Shown in pieces: positions 11,532-20,821 of a stretch of DNA of 64,000 nucleotides. Positions within the stretch are counted from its first letter, which is position 1; each line of letters begins with the position of its first letter. The stretch is taken from assembly GCA_003550325.1 (NCBI GenBank), contig QKWP01000846.1, positions 87,490-151,489 on the forward strand, written 5' to 3'. The notes below the pieces were generated by a model. The model was not told the DNA's origin, made no database searches, and worked only from the letters and a program-made list of their open reading frames with translations. The stretch comes from Gigaspora rosea. Lineage: Eukaryota; Glomeromycota; Glomeromycetes; Diversisporales; Gigasporaceae. The position numbers and the translations under genes were made by a program.

Positions 11532-11600
11532 AGATATGCCAGCTAGTATAGAACCTTAGGCAGAACACTTAAATTAGATAACAAAAGTATACGTATAGCT
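11532..11600 (+). mobile_element. Interrupted SINE, middle piece 2
   Basis: GCCAGCTAGTATAGAACCTT, ACTTAAATTAG and CAAAAGTATACG match GACAGCTAGTGTAGAACC, ACTTAAATAGG and CAAAAGTTGCAGG of the SINE at 28,590-29,647. It lies between the end of RepF and the start of the 3.7-kb foldback element. Confidence 0.75.
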
Positions 11601-12180
11601 AGGGATATTACAGTCCGTCCTGGTTTGGTCTCAGTTCAAAAGACCAGATCTAAATAGCTAACCACAACCTGGACCAAATTTCATAAACTAGTTCATGAAC
11701 TGGTCCTATTTTAGTTCAGTTCAAGGACTGGCCTACCTGCAGCCAATAGGATTAGAAAATTTTGACTATCATAATACACGAATTGAGATTTTGAATGAAC
11801 TATATTATTATACTGTATAATGTTTTTTTTATATAAATAAAAATGTAAAAGTATAATTACTTGTAAAAAAAGATAATCGTAAAGCAGAAATGGATATAGA
11901 AATTATTCTATTTGGGTTGTCAGTAACCAGTAAATTTTTTAACCTTAATTTAGTTTTTAGCAATTAAACTTTATAACAAAAAACCAATTACAGTATAGTA
12001 AATCGATTTCGACTAAAGAATGTGCCTGTAATATTATTTTAAAACAAGTTTGATTTAACCTCAATCGCATAGTCATCACCAAAATTTGCACGGGGATTAC
12101 TATCGATTTTTATCATTATTGGATAGTAATCGATTTAAATCCCCCATGCCGAGGACTAACGATTAAGATAGTAATCGAAA

Positions 12181-13505
12181 GGTTTTGCAATTTAATATAA
12201 AATTTTATATTTTTTTATTTATTTTTATTTATTATTATTATACATTATATTTTAATTAAATATATATTTTTAATCAATATTATATATTTTATTATATATT
12301 ATTATACATTTTTTACGAAAAAATAAAAAAAATAACAAAAAAAAATAAAAACAAAAAAAAATAATGAAAAAAAACAAAAACGAAAAAAATAGTAATATTT
12401 TGAACCTTTTTGCACTTTGTTGCATAATGCTAGCTCTATACACTTATTTTTTCACTCTGCAGTTAGCTATTATTTCTTTTCTTCTTTGTTTTAACTATAA
12501 TATTCGCTTATATTCTCTTATGTTCGCTTATATTTGCTACTTCCTAAAATAAAAAAAATGACAAAAAAAATAAACCCAAAAAAAACGAAAATAAAAAAAT
12601 AGTAATATTTTAAACTACTTTCATACTTCGTCGCATAATACTAGCTCTATACACTTATTTTTCTTACCCTGTAGTTAACTATTATTTCTCTTTTTCTTTG
12701 TTTAACTATCATATTCATTTGTATTCACTAATATTCGCTCATATTCGCAACTTTCTAATAAGTATAAAAAAAAACAAACAAAAAAACAAAACTGAAAAAA
12801 TAACAAAAAAAACAAACCCAAAAAAAATAAACTATTATATTTGCTTATATTTGCTTATATTTGACTATATTCGCTCATATTTGTAATCTTCATTTCCCTA
12901 AAGTAAGAGTTTGTGATCTTGCAATTCAGAAATCATTGAAGGTTTTCGCAAAGTGCTGGAATAAAATAAATTAATAAATTAATAAAAATAAAAAAAATAA
13001 AAAACAAAAAACATGAAATGAAAAATAAATAAAATGGAACCTTGCAAAAACTTGCAAAAACTTGCAAAAACTTGCATTCTTGAACTTTCGAAATTGCTAA
13101 AGAAAGTAGTTGTGTGTTCTTGCAAAGTGTTGAAAGTCTGAGTTGGCTTGCAATAAGTGCTGAAAAGTTATTGGATTTCTTGCAAAGTATTAGTGGTAAA
13201 GTGCAGAAATAAAATAAAAAAATTAAAAAATAAAAAAAATATAAATAAAAAAAAAACAAAACGAAAATAAATGAAACAAAACGAAACTAAACAAAACTAA
13301 ATGAAACAAAGAAAAATGAAAAAACAATGTAAAATTAATAGAAGATCTAAATTATAAACAAAAAAAAACAAAGATCTAATCTGATCTTGTGGTTCAATCA
13401 TCAAAAATCATCGAAACATTTCGAAAATATTAGTCAAACGTGTTTTTGATATGATCCAGGTTACAGATCGTCCTAAAATATTTCGGAAGTATTCAAAATA
13501 TTAAA
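12181..13505 (+). repeat. RepC copy 2
   Basis: It shows the full order TTTAATATAAAATTTTATAT, TGCTAGCTCTATACACTTAT, CTGCAGTTAGCTATTATTTC, repeated CTTGCAAAAACTTGC and TTGCAAAGTGTTGAAAG, and GATCCAGGTTACAGATC at the end. It matches copies at 3,955-5,200 and 50,780-52,330. Confidence 0.75.
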
Positions 13506-13519
13506 AAAAAAAAGAAAGA

Positions 13520-13838
13520 NNNNNNNNNNNNNNNNNNNNNNNNNNNNNNNNNNNNNNNNNNNNNNNNNNNNNNNNNNNNNNNNNNNNNNNNNNNNNNNNN
13601 NNNNNNNNNNNNNNNNNNNNNNNNNNNNNNNNNNNNNNNNNNNNNNNNNNNNNNNNNNNNNNNNNNNNNNNNNNNNNNNNNNNNNNNNNNNNNNNNNNNN
13701 NNNNNNNNNNNNNNNNNNNNNNNNNNNNNNNNNNNNNNNNNNNNNNNNNNNNNNNNNNNNNNNNNNNNNNNNNNNNNNNNNNNNNNNNNNNNNNNNNNNN
13801 NNNNNNNNNNNNNNNNNNNNNNNNNNNNNNNNNNNNNN
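13520..13838. other. Assembly gap (319 N)
   Basis: The sequence is unknown here. It separates RepC from RepB inside the large foldback element, so the real junction of the two repeats cannot be read. Confidence 0.99.
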
Positions 13839-13849
13839 TTTTTTTTTTT

Positions 13850-15005
13850 TTTTTACCCGGTGATTTGGGTTGAAATTTTCGTGACTGGTATGTAATCGTT
13901 AAAGATCTATTAATTGTTATAAATATATTTTTTTTTCCTCTTAGGCGAGACTTGCCAAATACGACCTCTTTGATTTTATTATACTACTATAAAAATAGTA
14001 CAAACTCATTATACAAAGAATAATACAGCATAGGCATCATCCGATTTAGCTAAACTAAACCAAATGCAAATCGCCGCACAGCATCTCAGGAGACACCGAC
14101 TAGTCCATCAGCCTCGCTCCACTATACAAGGGCATTTCCCGGAGGAAATATCCTTGGAAGTGGGAGGAAAAATCTAAACTACTAAAGGGCAAATATGTAT
14201 AAAAGAGGGTAAAAAAGAAAAAGAAAAAACAAAGATAACGAAAAACAAATGATAGAAAAAAGAAAAAAGAAAAGCAAGGCCTCAGGTCAATTAAGCCCGG
14301 CACCAAGTGGACTATTTTAAAAATTACATGATACTAAGAAAGGTAGTCTCTACTCTAACTAAACTCAATTTATCATATATAGGCGAAAAACTATTACTAG
14401 AAAAAAAGGCCTCTAACCCAAAGAAACTGTAGAGATAGGTGTGTAAAAAAAACTATGGCTATAAGAACATTCTAAAACGAAATTTCATTACAAGGTTTCC
14501 TCAAACACGTGTCGCTTATTATTTATCTCGAAAAACTGAAATCCACTCGTGACTTCATTCCAAAATGGCAGCCGCATTTCCAAATTGGGGGAGGTAAACA
14601 TTGTCGATCTTTTGGAGGGGGTAAGCCGAAATGCTCACTTTGTCGAAATTTCGAAAAAGCCAAAGGGACAGTAGTATATAAATTTAATAGTGGGTGTTCG
14701 TTTCAAGTCCTTTAGATTTTCCAAGGAGTGTGTTTGAAAACCGAAATACTGTTCTCCATTAAGCTGCTGCAAAAAACTTCGTCGGTGAAGAAATTTCTCC
14801 ACCAAAATTCTGTATTTACTAAAGCGCCGCCTGCTTGTTATCACTTGTTCTTCTACTATTGCTTTTGGTTTGCATGCCGAATATATAAAGGAGTCCCCGA
14901 ACAGATAGTTGACTTTTATAAAAACCATTTTTTGCAGTGCTTCTTTATCTAACTCCAGTATTTTGATATTTCGTTTGTATGAAAATCCGGTACAGGTGAT
15001 CATCG
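13850..15005 (+). repeat. RepB copy 1
   Basis: This is the most GC-rich, apparently least decayed copy of RepB. Landmarks are CGAGACTTGCCAAATACGAC, GTAGTCTCTACTCTAACTAA, AGGCGAAAAACTATTACTAG, CTGTAGAGATAGGTGTG and TTTGCATGCCGAATATATAA. Other copies are at 33,840-35,440, 49,440-50,480 and, inverted, 47,095-48,500. Short frames on both strands are open here. One peptide word, FACRIYKGVP, is partly kept in the inverted copy (LACRIYKKVP), but the frames are too short and patchy to call a gene. Confidence 0.7.
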
Positions 15006-15019
15006 GTGAGAGTTTTGAG

Positions 15020-15215
15020 CATATTTTTCATCGTTTTAAATAATTACGATTATAATCGATTTATAGATATATAACGATTATAATATATAAAATAATATAT
15101 ATCGATTATAGATATATAACGATTTTTAACCAGTTAATTGATATATATCGTTATTTTTTAATCGATATAAAACGATTAACTGTTATATATCGATTAATAT
15201 CTATATATAAAATTT
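15020..15215. repeat. Palindromic ATCGATTATAGATATATAACG minisatellite
   Basis: Many self-complementary words based on ATCGAT and ATATATCGTTAT are packed together, resembling the interior style of the hAT-like palindromes at 9,285 and 18,207. No clean ends or TSD were found, so it may be part of the large foldback element's arm. Confidence 0.6.
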
Positions 15216-15350
15216 CGTGATGGTTATGCATTTAAAGTAATGCATAAAATATATATTACAAATAGACTAATCAATTTATGGACTGTAGACCACTTAGACT
15301 GGTCCAAAAGACTGGTTCAGACCACGTCCTTGCCAGATTGTAACATCCCT

Positions 15351-15457
15351 ACATGTAGCTAGTTGTACTCTCATCCAAGTGTAATTCATAATGCATAAAC
15401 TGAATAAAGCATATGCCCCAAAACAGGCACTTTGAATCTGAAAAAAAACTTCAGTAT
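15351..15457 (+). mobile_element. Interrupted SINE, 3' end with A tail
   Basis: CTAGTTGTACTCTCATCCAA, GAATAAAGCATATGCCCC and CAGGCACTTTGAATCTG followed by a short A run match the 3' terminus of the SINE at 28,590-29,647 (CTAGTTGTACTCTCGTC, GGGCACTTTGACTTG). A further 3' end in - orientation is at 49,228-49,345. Confidence 0.8.
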
Positions 15458-15474
15458 ATAGCAGTCATATAGCT

Positions 15475-15800
15475 AACTTATTTTTTTACTAAGACAACCT
15501 ATTTTGTCACCCAAGTAAACTTTGTTTAGCATAAAATTTTACATATAAACCACTTTTAAAACTAGAAATCTTTTTCTTTTTAAAAATTTTTATTAAGAAA
15601 ATATGCAAGATTTGCAAAATTTTAAAAAAGTGTTCTAAGTAATCTTAATCTACTATTTTCAATATGCTTAATCCCAAAATTTGAAAAAAGTTAATATGTA
15701 AGTTGAAAATAATGTAAGGCTTAAAATTTATAGTAAATTCATATGTTTTTATTATAATTTTTATTATAATTTATCACCCAGCATGACATGTCCTATGACT
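15475..15800 (-). repeat. Decayed relative of the 8,292-8,901 foldback element
   Basis: It contains TTTTTTTACTAAGACAACCT, TTTAGCATAAAATTTTACAT and CATGACATGTCCTATGACTG, which correspond to blocks of the 610-bp element. The ends cannot be fixed. Confidence 0.45.
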
Positions 15801-16604
15801 GATATGGGTAGAACAAATCCGACAAACTCTTGAAGGGGAAATAGCCAATGGGAGAGAACAAATTTTTGACTATCAGAAGTGAAATATGCAAAAATTAGTG
15901 TTAAAATCCACTAATTAAAAATGTCGTGAATATCATTTTACATTAATCTGTTTTTATAGCCTTTAACATTAAGGCCCTAACCCTAAATTTTATCTCACAC
16001 AATTAATTTATTTACAAAATTGGATTGACAAAAAGTATATACGTACGTAAGTACGTCTATTTTTTAAGTATTTAAAAAAATATTAGATACAAAAAAAGCT
16101 TACCAATAGTCATCCTGTTACTCATTCGATGATTTTTGTTATCTTCCGGTTTAAACTAAAAACCGTTCAAATTAAGGTATTCATTTATAAAACTGGATGA
16201 GGCACTATTAGATGGTCGTATATATCAAAAAAATTAGCATAAATAGGCTTTACATAAAGTGGAAGCGGGATAAAGTTCTAAGATATGCTTTAATTGGGTT
16301 AGTTAAATCGATGCCCGAATGTTGTCAAGCCATTAGCAATTAAATAGTGAATATATTAGTGTAATTTTTTTTTTTTTACTATATGATCAGTTCGTTTCAA
16401 ATTTTAAATATGCCGCGCAATGAATATTTTTGTGGTTCCAATTTTTTTTGCAAATCCCTGTATTATAAATATGATGGGTTTTGATATTATTGATAAGTAA
16501 AATAAAAATATCTAAACCACTTAACATTTTTTTTTAAACCCCCCCCCGAGATAGCAATTATCTGGGGACATCATTGACGTCAATTTTATTTATCAATTTA
16601 ATAC

Positions 16605-17250
16605 TGGGTTCTGATCCAGCATTTTACTTATTTGCGCGGGTAACACATACCAAAAAAGGGGACGTCTAAAGCGGAGATAAATCTCGTGATAAACCGCCAA
16701 TCAAATTTAGGGTTAGGGTCACTTTAGGATAGGGTTAGGAGAGATTTTAGGTTGTTATATATATGCAAAATTATCTTCTCGACATTTTTAATTAACCTAT
16801 CCAAGGTAGGTTTAGGCTGCCGTTTTTGTATTTTTCGCTTTTCTTTCTCGTTTGCTTCGCTGGCGATCATCAAAAATCTATAATTTGATTGGCGGTTAGT
16901 CACGTGATTTATCTCCGCTTTATACGACCCCAAAAAAGGAAATCCGGTTTTGTAAATAAACTAAGTGCGTGGAATAAAAATTTAGGGTTGAGGCCTTAGT
17001 GTTAGAGGCTATAGAGTTAGAGTGATGCTTAATATAAGTAAAATTTCATTCCCGTCATTTTTAATTAGTGCACCAAGATCGATTTAAACATTAGTTTTTG
17101 CGTATTTTCGCTTTTCCTTCTTTTACGCGTGTTCGAATTCTTCGTCGGGCTGATCCGGAATAGTCAAAATTTGCACTCTCCGATTGTCTATTTCCTCTCC
17201 AGGAGCTTGTATTACCCGCGCAAATAAGCGAATGCCTGATCCAGGTCCCC
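16605..17250. mobile_element. Element with CTTATTTGCGCGGGTAA inverted ends
   Basis: The left end has GATCCAGCATTTTACTTATT and TTGCGCGGGTAACACA; the right has the complement GTATTACCCGCGCAAATAAG followed by GCCTGATCCAGG. A third, single end is at about 32,505-32,570 (CTTATTTGCGCAAGTAATAC). A 274-bp MITE is inserted inside. Two TTAGGG-like tracts lie within. No TSD was recognised. Confidence 0.65.
16658..16931. mobile_element. 274-bp MITE with AAAGCGGAGATAAATC inverted ends
   Basis: The left end GGGGACGTCTAAAGCGGAGA and the right end TCTCCGCTTTATACGACCCC are inverted; the arms continue into ACCGCCAATCAAAT. AAAAAA flanks both sides, but as an A-run this is weak TSD evidence. It interrupts the larger element at 16,605-17,250, whose sequence resumes as GGAAATCCGGTTTTGTAAAT. 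Confidence 0.75.
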
Positions 17251-17384
17251 TACATTTATATAAATTTACATGTATGAATTACAGCACAGCAGTAAATGCC
17301 TATTCTAATCAACCGGATTCTCCGGAAGTGTCCTAATTCGAAATTTCTTATTTATTCGTTCGATTTTTACGTAAGCGGCCACAT

Positions 17385-17640
17385 AACGTTCCGACTCTGA
17401 TTCAAAATGTCGTACTTCGTTTCCTTAAACATTCTCCGGGTTGCCGTACTACGATTCCACACAACTCGCCTGCGCTTCAAGCTAGCCGTACTACGATTCC
17501 ACGCAAACAAGTTTCCAGTTTTCGTACTTCGTTTCCTCACAAATTGTCCCGATTCGAGATGTCGTACTACATTCCTCAACTGAGCTGGCCCGAAATGCCG
17601 TACTACATTTCCTGGCGGTCCTGTGATTCTAATGAAATTC
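17385..17640 (-). repeat. Six-unit, about 38-bp tandem array (GTAGTACGGC)
   Basis: On the - strand about six units each begin with AGGAAATGTAGTACGGC-like sequence (variants GGAATCGTAGTACGGC and GGAAACGAAGTACGAC) followed by 20-25 variable bases. It directly follows the tRNA-like head at 17,641-17,722. The array is GC-richer than its surroundings and keeps a frame open by chance. No protein relation is recognised. Confidence 0.75.
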
Positions 17641-17722
17641 AAATCCCCCAGGTGGATTTGAACCCATAACCTTGCGATTGGCGACCCGGGAACGTACCTA
17701 GTACGCTATAGACCCACGGGCC
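17641..17722 (-). other. tRNA-like sequence with A and B boxes
   Basis: Read on the - strand it begins GGCCCGTGGGTCTA, like a eukaryotic tRNA-Pro 5' end, has an A-box-like TAGCGTACTAGG (17,697-17,708) and a perfect B box GGTTCAAATCC (17,654-17,664). The T stem does not pair well and no normal anticodon arm is apparent, so a working tRNA is unlikely. It may be the Pol III head of a second SINE type whose body is the 38-bp array, or a decayed tRNA. Confidence 0.6.
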
Positions 17723-17777
17723 TTTAAACCACTTAACTTTAATAAGATGAAAATATAATTTATATACACAAAAAATA

Positions 17778-17794
17778 TTTATTGAAATTTTATT
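17778..17794 (-). terminator. Two AATAAA poly(A) signals of the NYN gene
   Basis: On the - strand two AATAAA hexamers lie about 20 and 31 nt downstream of the TAA stop of the NYN gene. Position and spacing fit a fungal 3' end, and suggest the 3' end of the gene is intact. Confidence 0.5.
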
Positions 17795-17813
17795 GAGATG
17801 GTTTGTTTTCCTA

Positions 17814-18127
17814 TTAATGTTTTTCCCGAACTTGTACCTTTTGATGGTTATTTTTAATATAATTTGATACCATCTCCAAGTTCACTTGATTATCAAAATA
17901 TATCTGCACAGAATTAGAACCAAACCAATTCCACCAACCAAATAAATTTAAAGTGTTAAACCATTCTATCAAATCCTCGTCCTCCCAACTCTTGATCATA
18001 TTCCCGTCAGTAACTTCGAGAACTTTCATATGCCCAGTGGGATCAGGCCCTTGACCATATGCAAAGGATCGATAACAGTTATCAAGTGAATAAAAATGTG
18101 TATTCGCCCTAAGTTTACTAGACATTC
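17814..18127 (-). CDS. NYN-domain gene, last exon (C-terminal RRM-like region)
   Basis: This exon starts after a TTTTTATAG acceptor (AG at 18,129-18,128) and ends in a stop at 17,814-17,816. It encodes about 104 residues, including HFYSLDNCYRSFAYGQG, LEVTDGNMIKSW and LFGWWNWFGSNSVQIYF. I read the pattern (beta strand, helix, then QIYF strand) as a small RRM-like fold; that is inference. Phase matches the upstream exon: the join gives S-G-M-S-S across the border. I associate this C-terminal block with SAM/NYN proteins of Glomeromycotina from memory, without a search. Confidence 0.8.
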
Positions 18128-18309
18128 CTATAAAAACGTAATACGTCAAATAAAAATCTTAAATAACTCATAACTTTAAACATGATAATACTTTCATACC
18201 TGAAGTTATACATGTTGGCAAAACCTATGGGATTTGGGATTGGGCTATGGACAAACCCGGACAAATAGGTTTGTCCACCTATATTTAAAAATCCTATGTG
18301 GCAAAACTG

Positions 18310-18490
18310 GACAAATCCCAATCCCAAATCCCAAACCTATCCCAAATCCCAAACCTATCCCAAATCCTAAACCTGTCCCAAATCCCAATCCCAAATCCCA
18401 ATCCCAAATCCCAATCCCAAATCCCAAATCCCAATCCCAAATCCCAAATCCCAATCCCAAATCCCAATCCCAAATACCAATTTCAAATTC
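18310..18490 (+). repeat. AAATCCCAATCCC minisatellite, left arm
   Basis: Alternating 6- and 7-bp words CCCAAAT and CCCAAT, with a few CCTATCCC/CCTGTCCC variants, form the left arm. The complementary array lies at 20,545-20,745. The long open frames in both strands (NPNPKSQSQIP-type) are a by-product of the repeat period. Confidence 0.9.
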
Positions 18491-18548
18491 CAAATTCCAA
18501 ATTTAAAATTAAAATTCTAATTTAAATTCTAATTACAAATTATATTTA

Positions 18549-20046
18549 GGGAGTTGCTATTCACACTGGGGTGTGCGGCGCACTATGTAAATCAAAATTA
18601 TGTATGGTATCATAGTGAAGTCTATTATGACAGATTTTTAAGTGATTGTCGATTGATAAACTATAAACTAATATACGTAATGATCGATAAGTATTTTTAT
18701 ATATAAAACTTATATATAAAGCTAGGTCACACTTTTTTAGATGCACCGACTGCAATTTTTCTTTTCTGCCGGAAATTTCAATATAAATCGACTCTTTCTT
18801 ATTACGATTATAAAGTAATAGAATCTTTTTTTAAAAAATATTTATGGGAAAATTTTTTTTTCTCAAAACGATTTTAATTTTATACTTTATTTGGTTTGCT
18901 GAGCGAATTTTTAAATGAATTGGTAAATTTTTCCTTTATTAAAATGCAAATTTCGTTCTATTGTTCAGTTCTTTAAAACTTGCTATTAATTTTCTCAAAA
19001 TTTCATATTGGAATTATGTGCCGTTAAAGCTGTGCATCTAATTAAATCCAGAAACATGGGTATATATAGGTCAAATAAACAGCGATTTCACTTAAAAAAT
19101 GCACGTTTTAAAAAACATCAAAAAAAATGCAAGCGAATCGGCAAAAAACACCACTTCAAGAACTAAATTTACAGCAATTTGGGCCTGAAGTCGCCTCAAA
19201 TATTTTCAATAATTTATTAAATTAAAATGTCATTTTTACATCAATATTAATTAATTATTTACATCAATATTAATTAATTATTTTTAACTGTATTAGCGTA
19301 GCATTAGTTGTAGCGGCATTGTAATTAATAAATTAATAGGTGATCATCATGGTTGCACAAAAACTTAAAAAAATCTTTGATAATAGATTTTTTATATGAT
19401 ACCATACATAATTTTGTTTTACATAGTGCGCCGCACACCCCATATTCACACCATGGATTTTTGCTATTCGCACCATGGTTACACAAGATTTTCTATTTTT
19501 AGAATTTAAAATAATATATGCACTTATGTTACACAAAGGCCTAGTGCATTGTTTTTGCAAAAATAATTTTTGGTTACACACCGCTAATAGTGTATAACAT
19601 TACACGAGTCTAATTTTGGTAACCTAACACTGGGTTGGCCAGTATTAAGCTTAATGCTGGTGGGCACTATCATGATAATGCCACCGGTGGGTTAGACATA
19701 ATTCCGGCCCACCCTAACCCTAAATCTAGGACATATGCATCTAGTATATGTACAGTAATTGGCTAGATTTAGGTTTAGGGTGGGCCGGAATTATGTCTAA
19801 CCCCGTCGGGGGCATTATCATGATAGTGCCACCAGCATTAAACTTAATGCTGGCCGACCCAGGTTAGGTTACCAAAATTAGACTTGTATAACATTACACG
19901 ACATTAATGGCGTATAACCAAAAATTATTTTTGCAAAAACAATGCACCGGGCCTTTGTGAAACACAAGTGCATAAATTCTAAAATAGAAAATCTTGTGTA
20001 ACCATGGTGCGAATAGCAAAAATCCATAGTGTGAATAGCAATTTCC
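18549..20046. mobile_element. Foldback element nested in the hAT-like palindrome, 8-bp TSD
   Basis: The ends GGGAGTTGCTATTCACAC and GTGTGAATAGCAATTTCC are inverted; flanks TATATTTA at 18,541-18,548 and 20,047-20,054 are identical. The arms, about 290 bp, meet near 19,740 and include CCATGGTTACACAAGATTTT, GGTTACCAAAATTAGAC-type and CACCCTAACCCTAAATC blocks. An 876-bp element interrupts its left arm (18,567-19,442). Confidence 0.88.
18567..19442. mobile_element. Mutator-like MITE, 876 bp, 9-bp TSD
   Basis: The ends TGGGGTGTGCGGCGCACTAT and ATAGTGCGCCGCACACCCCA are exact inverse copies, extended by about 20 more matching bases. A perfect 9-bp TSD TATTCACAC flanks it (18,558-18,566 and 19,443-19,451). 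The interior is AT-rich and non-coding. It is the innermost of three stacked insertions. Confidence 0.9.
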
Positions 20047-20112
20047 TATATTTATTTTATATAAACAAAATTTTTAATATTAAATATATATTTATTTTGA
20101 GTGACATAGGCT

Positions 20113-20408
20113 AGGACCCCGGACATCTCTTATATAGGTCATAACTGGATTTTGGCCAATTTTGACCTAATTTGCTGAAAATGACAAAATCTATTTATTT
20201 AAATAACTTTTGATCCAGTGATCAGAATTGAATGAACTTTTTTTTGTTAGATGCGCCTCACTGAGAACTTCATTTTAAAAAAAGTTCATTCAAATTGGAC
20301 CACTAGATGCCAAGATAATTGCCAAAAACTGATTTTTGCTTTTCAAATTTCGGGGGTTTTTGCTGAAATGCGTAACATATGACCTCTGTACTACATGTCC
20401 GGGGTCCT
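20113..20408. mobile_element. RepF element, intact short copy (296 bp)
   Basis: The ends AGGACCCCGGACATCTCTTA and TACTACATGTCCGGGGTCCT are inverted. The interior TTTTGATCCAGTGATCAGAA, GATGCGCCTCACTGAG and ACCACTAGATGCCAAGATAA matches 9,850-10,051 and 11,290-11,531. It sits at the centre of the AAATCCC palindrome. The flanks CATAGGCT and CATAGCTA suggest a damaged 8-bp TSD. Half copies lie near 30,250-30,300 and 32,740-32,815. Confidence 0.8.
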
Positions 20409-20544
20409 CATAGCTATAGATGCCACTTAAAATAAATATGTATTTAATAATTAAAAATTTTGTTTATATAAAATAAATATATATTTAATAATATAGTTTG
20501 TAATTAGAATTTAAATTAGAATTTTAAAATTTAAATTTTAAATT

Positions 20545-20745
20545 TGGGATTTGGAATTTGGGATTGGGATTTGGGATTGGGATTTGGGATTTGGGATTGG
20601 GATTGGGATTTGGGATTTGGGATTGGGATTTGGGATTGGGATTTGGGACAGGTTTGGGATTTGGGACAGGTTTGGGATTTGGGATAGGTTTGGGATTTGG
20701 GATAGGTTTGGGATTTGGGAATTGGGATTGGGATTTTTCCAGTTT
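20545..20745. repeat. AAATCCCAATCCC minisatellite, right arm (complement)
   Basis: The array reads GGGATTGGGATTT and GGGATTTGGGACAGGTTT on the + strand, complementary to 18,310-18,490. The two arms differ in unit order and number, so they have drifted or expanded separately. Confidence 0.9.
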
Positions 20746-20821
20746 GGGATTTGGGTTTATCCAATTGGGATTTGGGTTTGGGTGGGATTTTGAAAATTTT
20801 TAGTTTTGCCAACAAGTATAC

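Larger units (their letters stand above)
11601..15350. mobile_element. Large foldback element with RepC and RepB inside
   Basis: The left end AGGGATATTACAGTCCGTCC and the right end GATTGTAACATCCCT are inverted relatives; the arms continue with GACTGGTC/GACCAGTC-type words and a CATAGTCATCACCAAAATTT block matched near 15,215. The flanks ACGTATAGCT and ACATGTAGCT look like a 10-bp TSD with two transitions. The interior holds RepC (12,181-13,505), a sequencing gap and RepB (13,850-15,005). No transposase was seen, but 319 bp are unknown. Confidence 0.65.
18207..20820. mobile_element. hAT-like palindromic element with AAATCCCAATCCC arms
   Basis: The ends TATACATGTTGGCAAAAC and GTTTTGCCAACAAGTATA are inverted and flanked by a perfect 8-bp TSD CCTGAAGT (18,199-18,206 and 20,821-20,828). 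Each arm carries a long minisatellite: (AAATCCCAATCCC)n at 18,310-18,480 and its complement at 20,545-20,745. Without its nested inserts (18,549-20,046 and 20,113-20,408) it is about 0.8 kb and almost fully self-complementary. It has no transposase. The 8-bp TSD suggests hAT, though the TATAC end is not a typical hAT terminus. Confidence 0.88.
18128..20821 (-). other. Last intron of the NYN gene, enlarged by nested elements
   Basis: The ancestral intron runs from GTATGAAAGT (GT at 18,199-18,198) to TTTTTATAG (18,128), 72 nt. The palindromic element at 18,207-20,820 inserted one base after the exon end, duplicating CCTGAAGT (+ strand). The upstream copy now reads ACTTCAG followed by GTATAC, where the GT is made of the duplicated G and the first T of the element. 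So a donor is present at 20,821-20,820 as well as the old one at 18,199-18,198. Use of the outer donor removes 2,694 nt and leaves the protein unchanged; use of the inner donor would retain the element. Confidence 0.8.

Noticed and set aside
18234-18525. Long frames on both strands rich in NPNPKSQSQIP / GLGFGIG, possible repeat protein
   Set aside because: They arise from the 6/7-bp minisatellite inside a transposon arm; they are open in several frames and on both strands, and mirror at 20,531-20,815.
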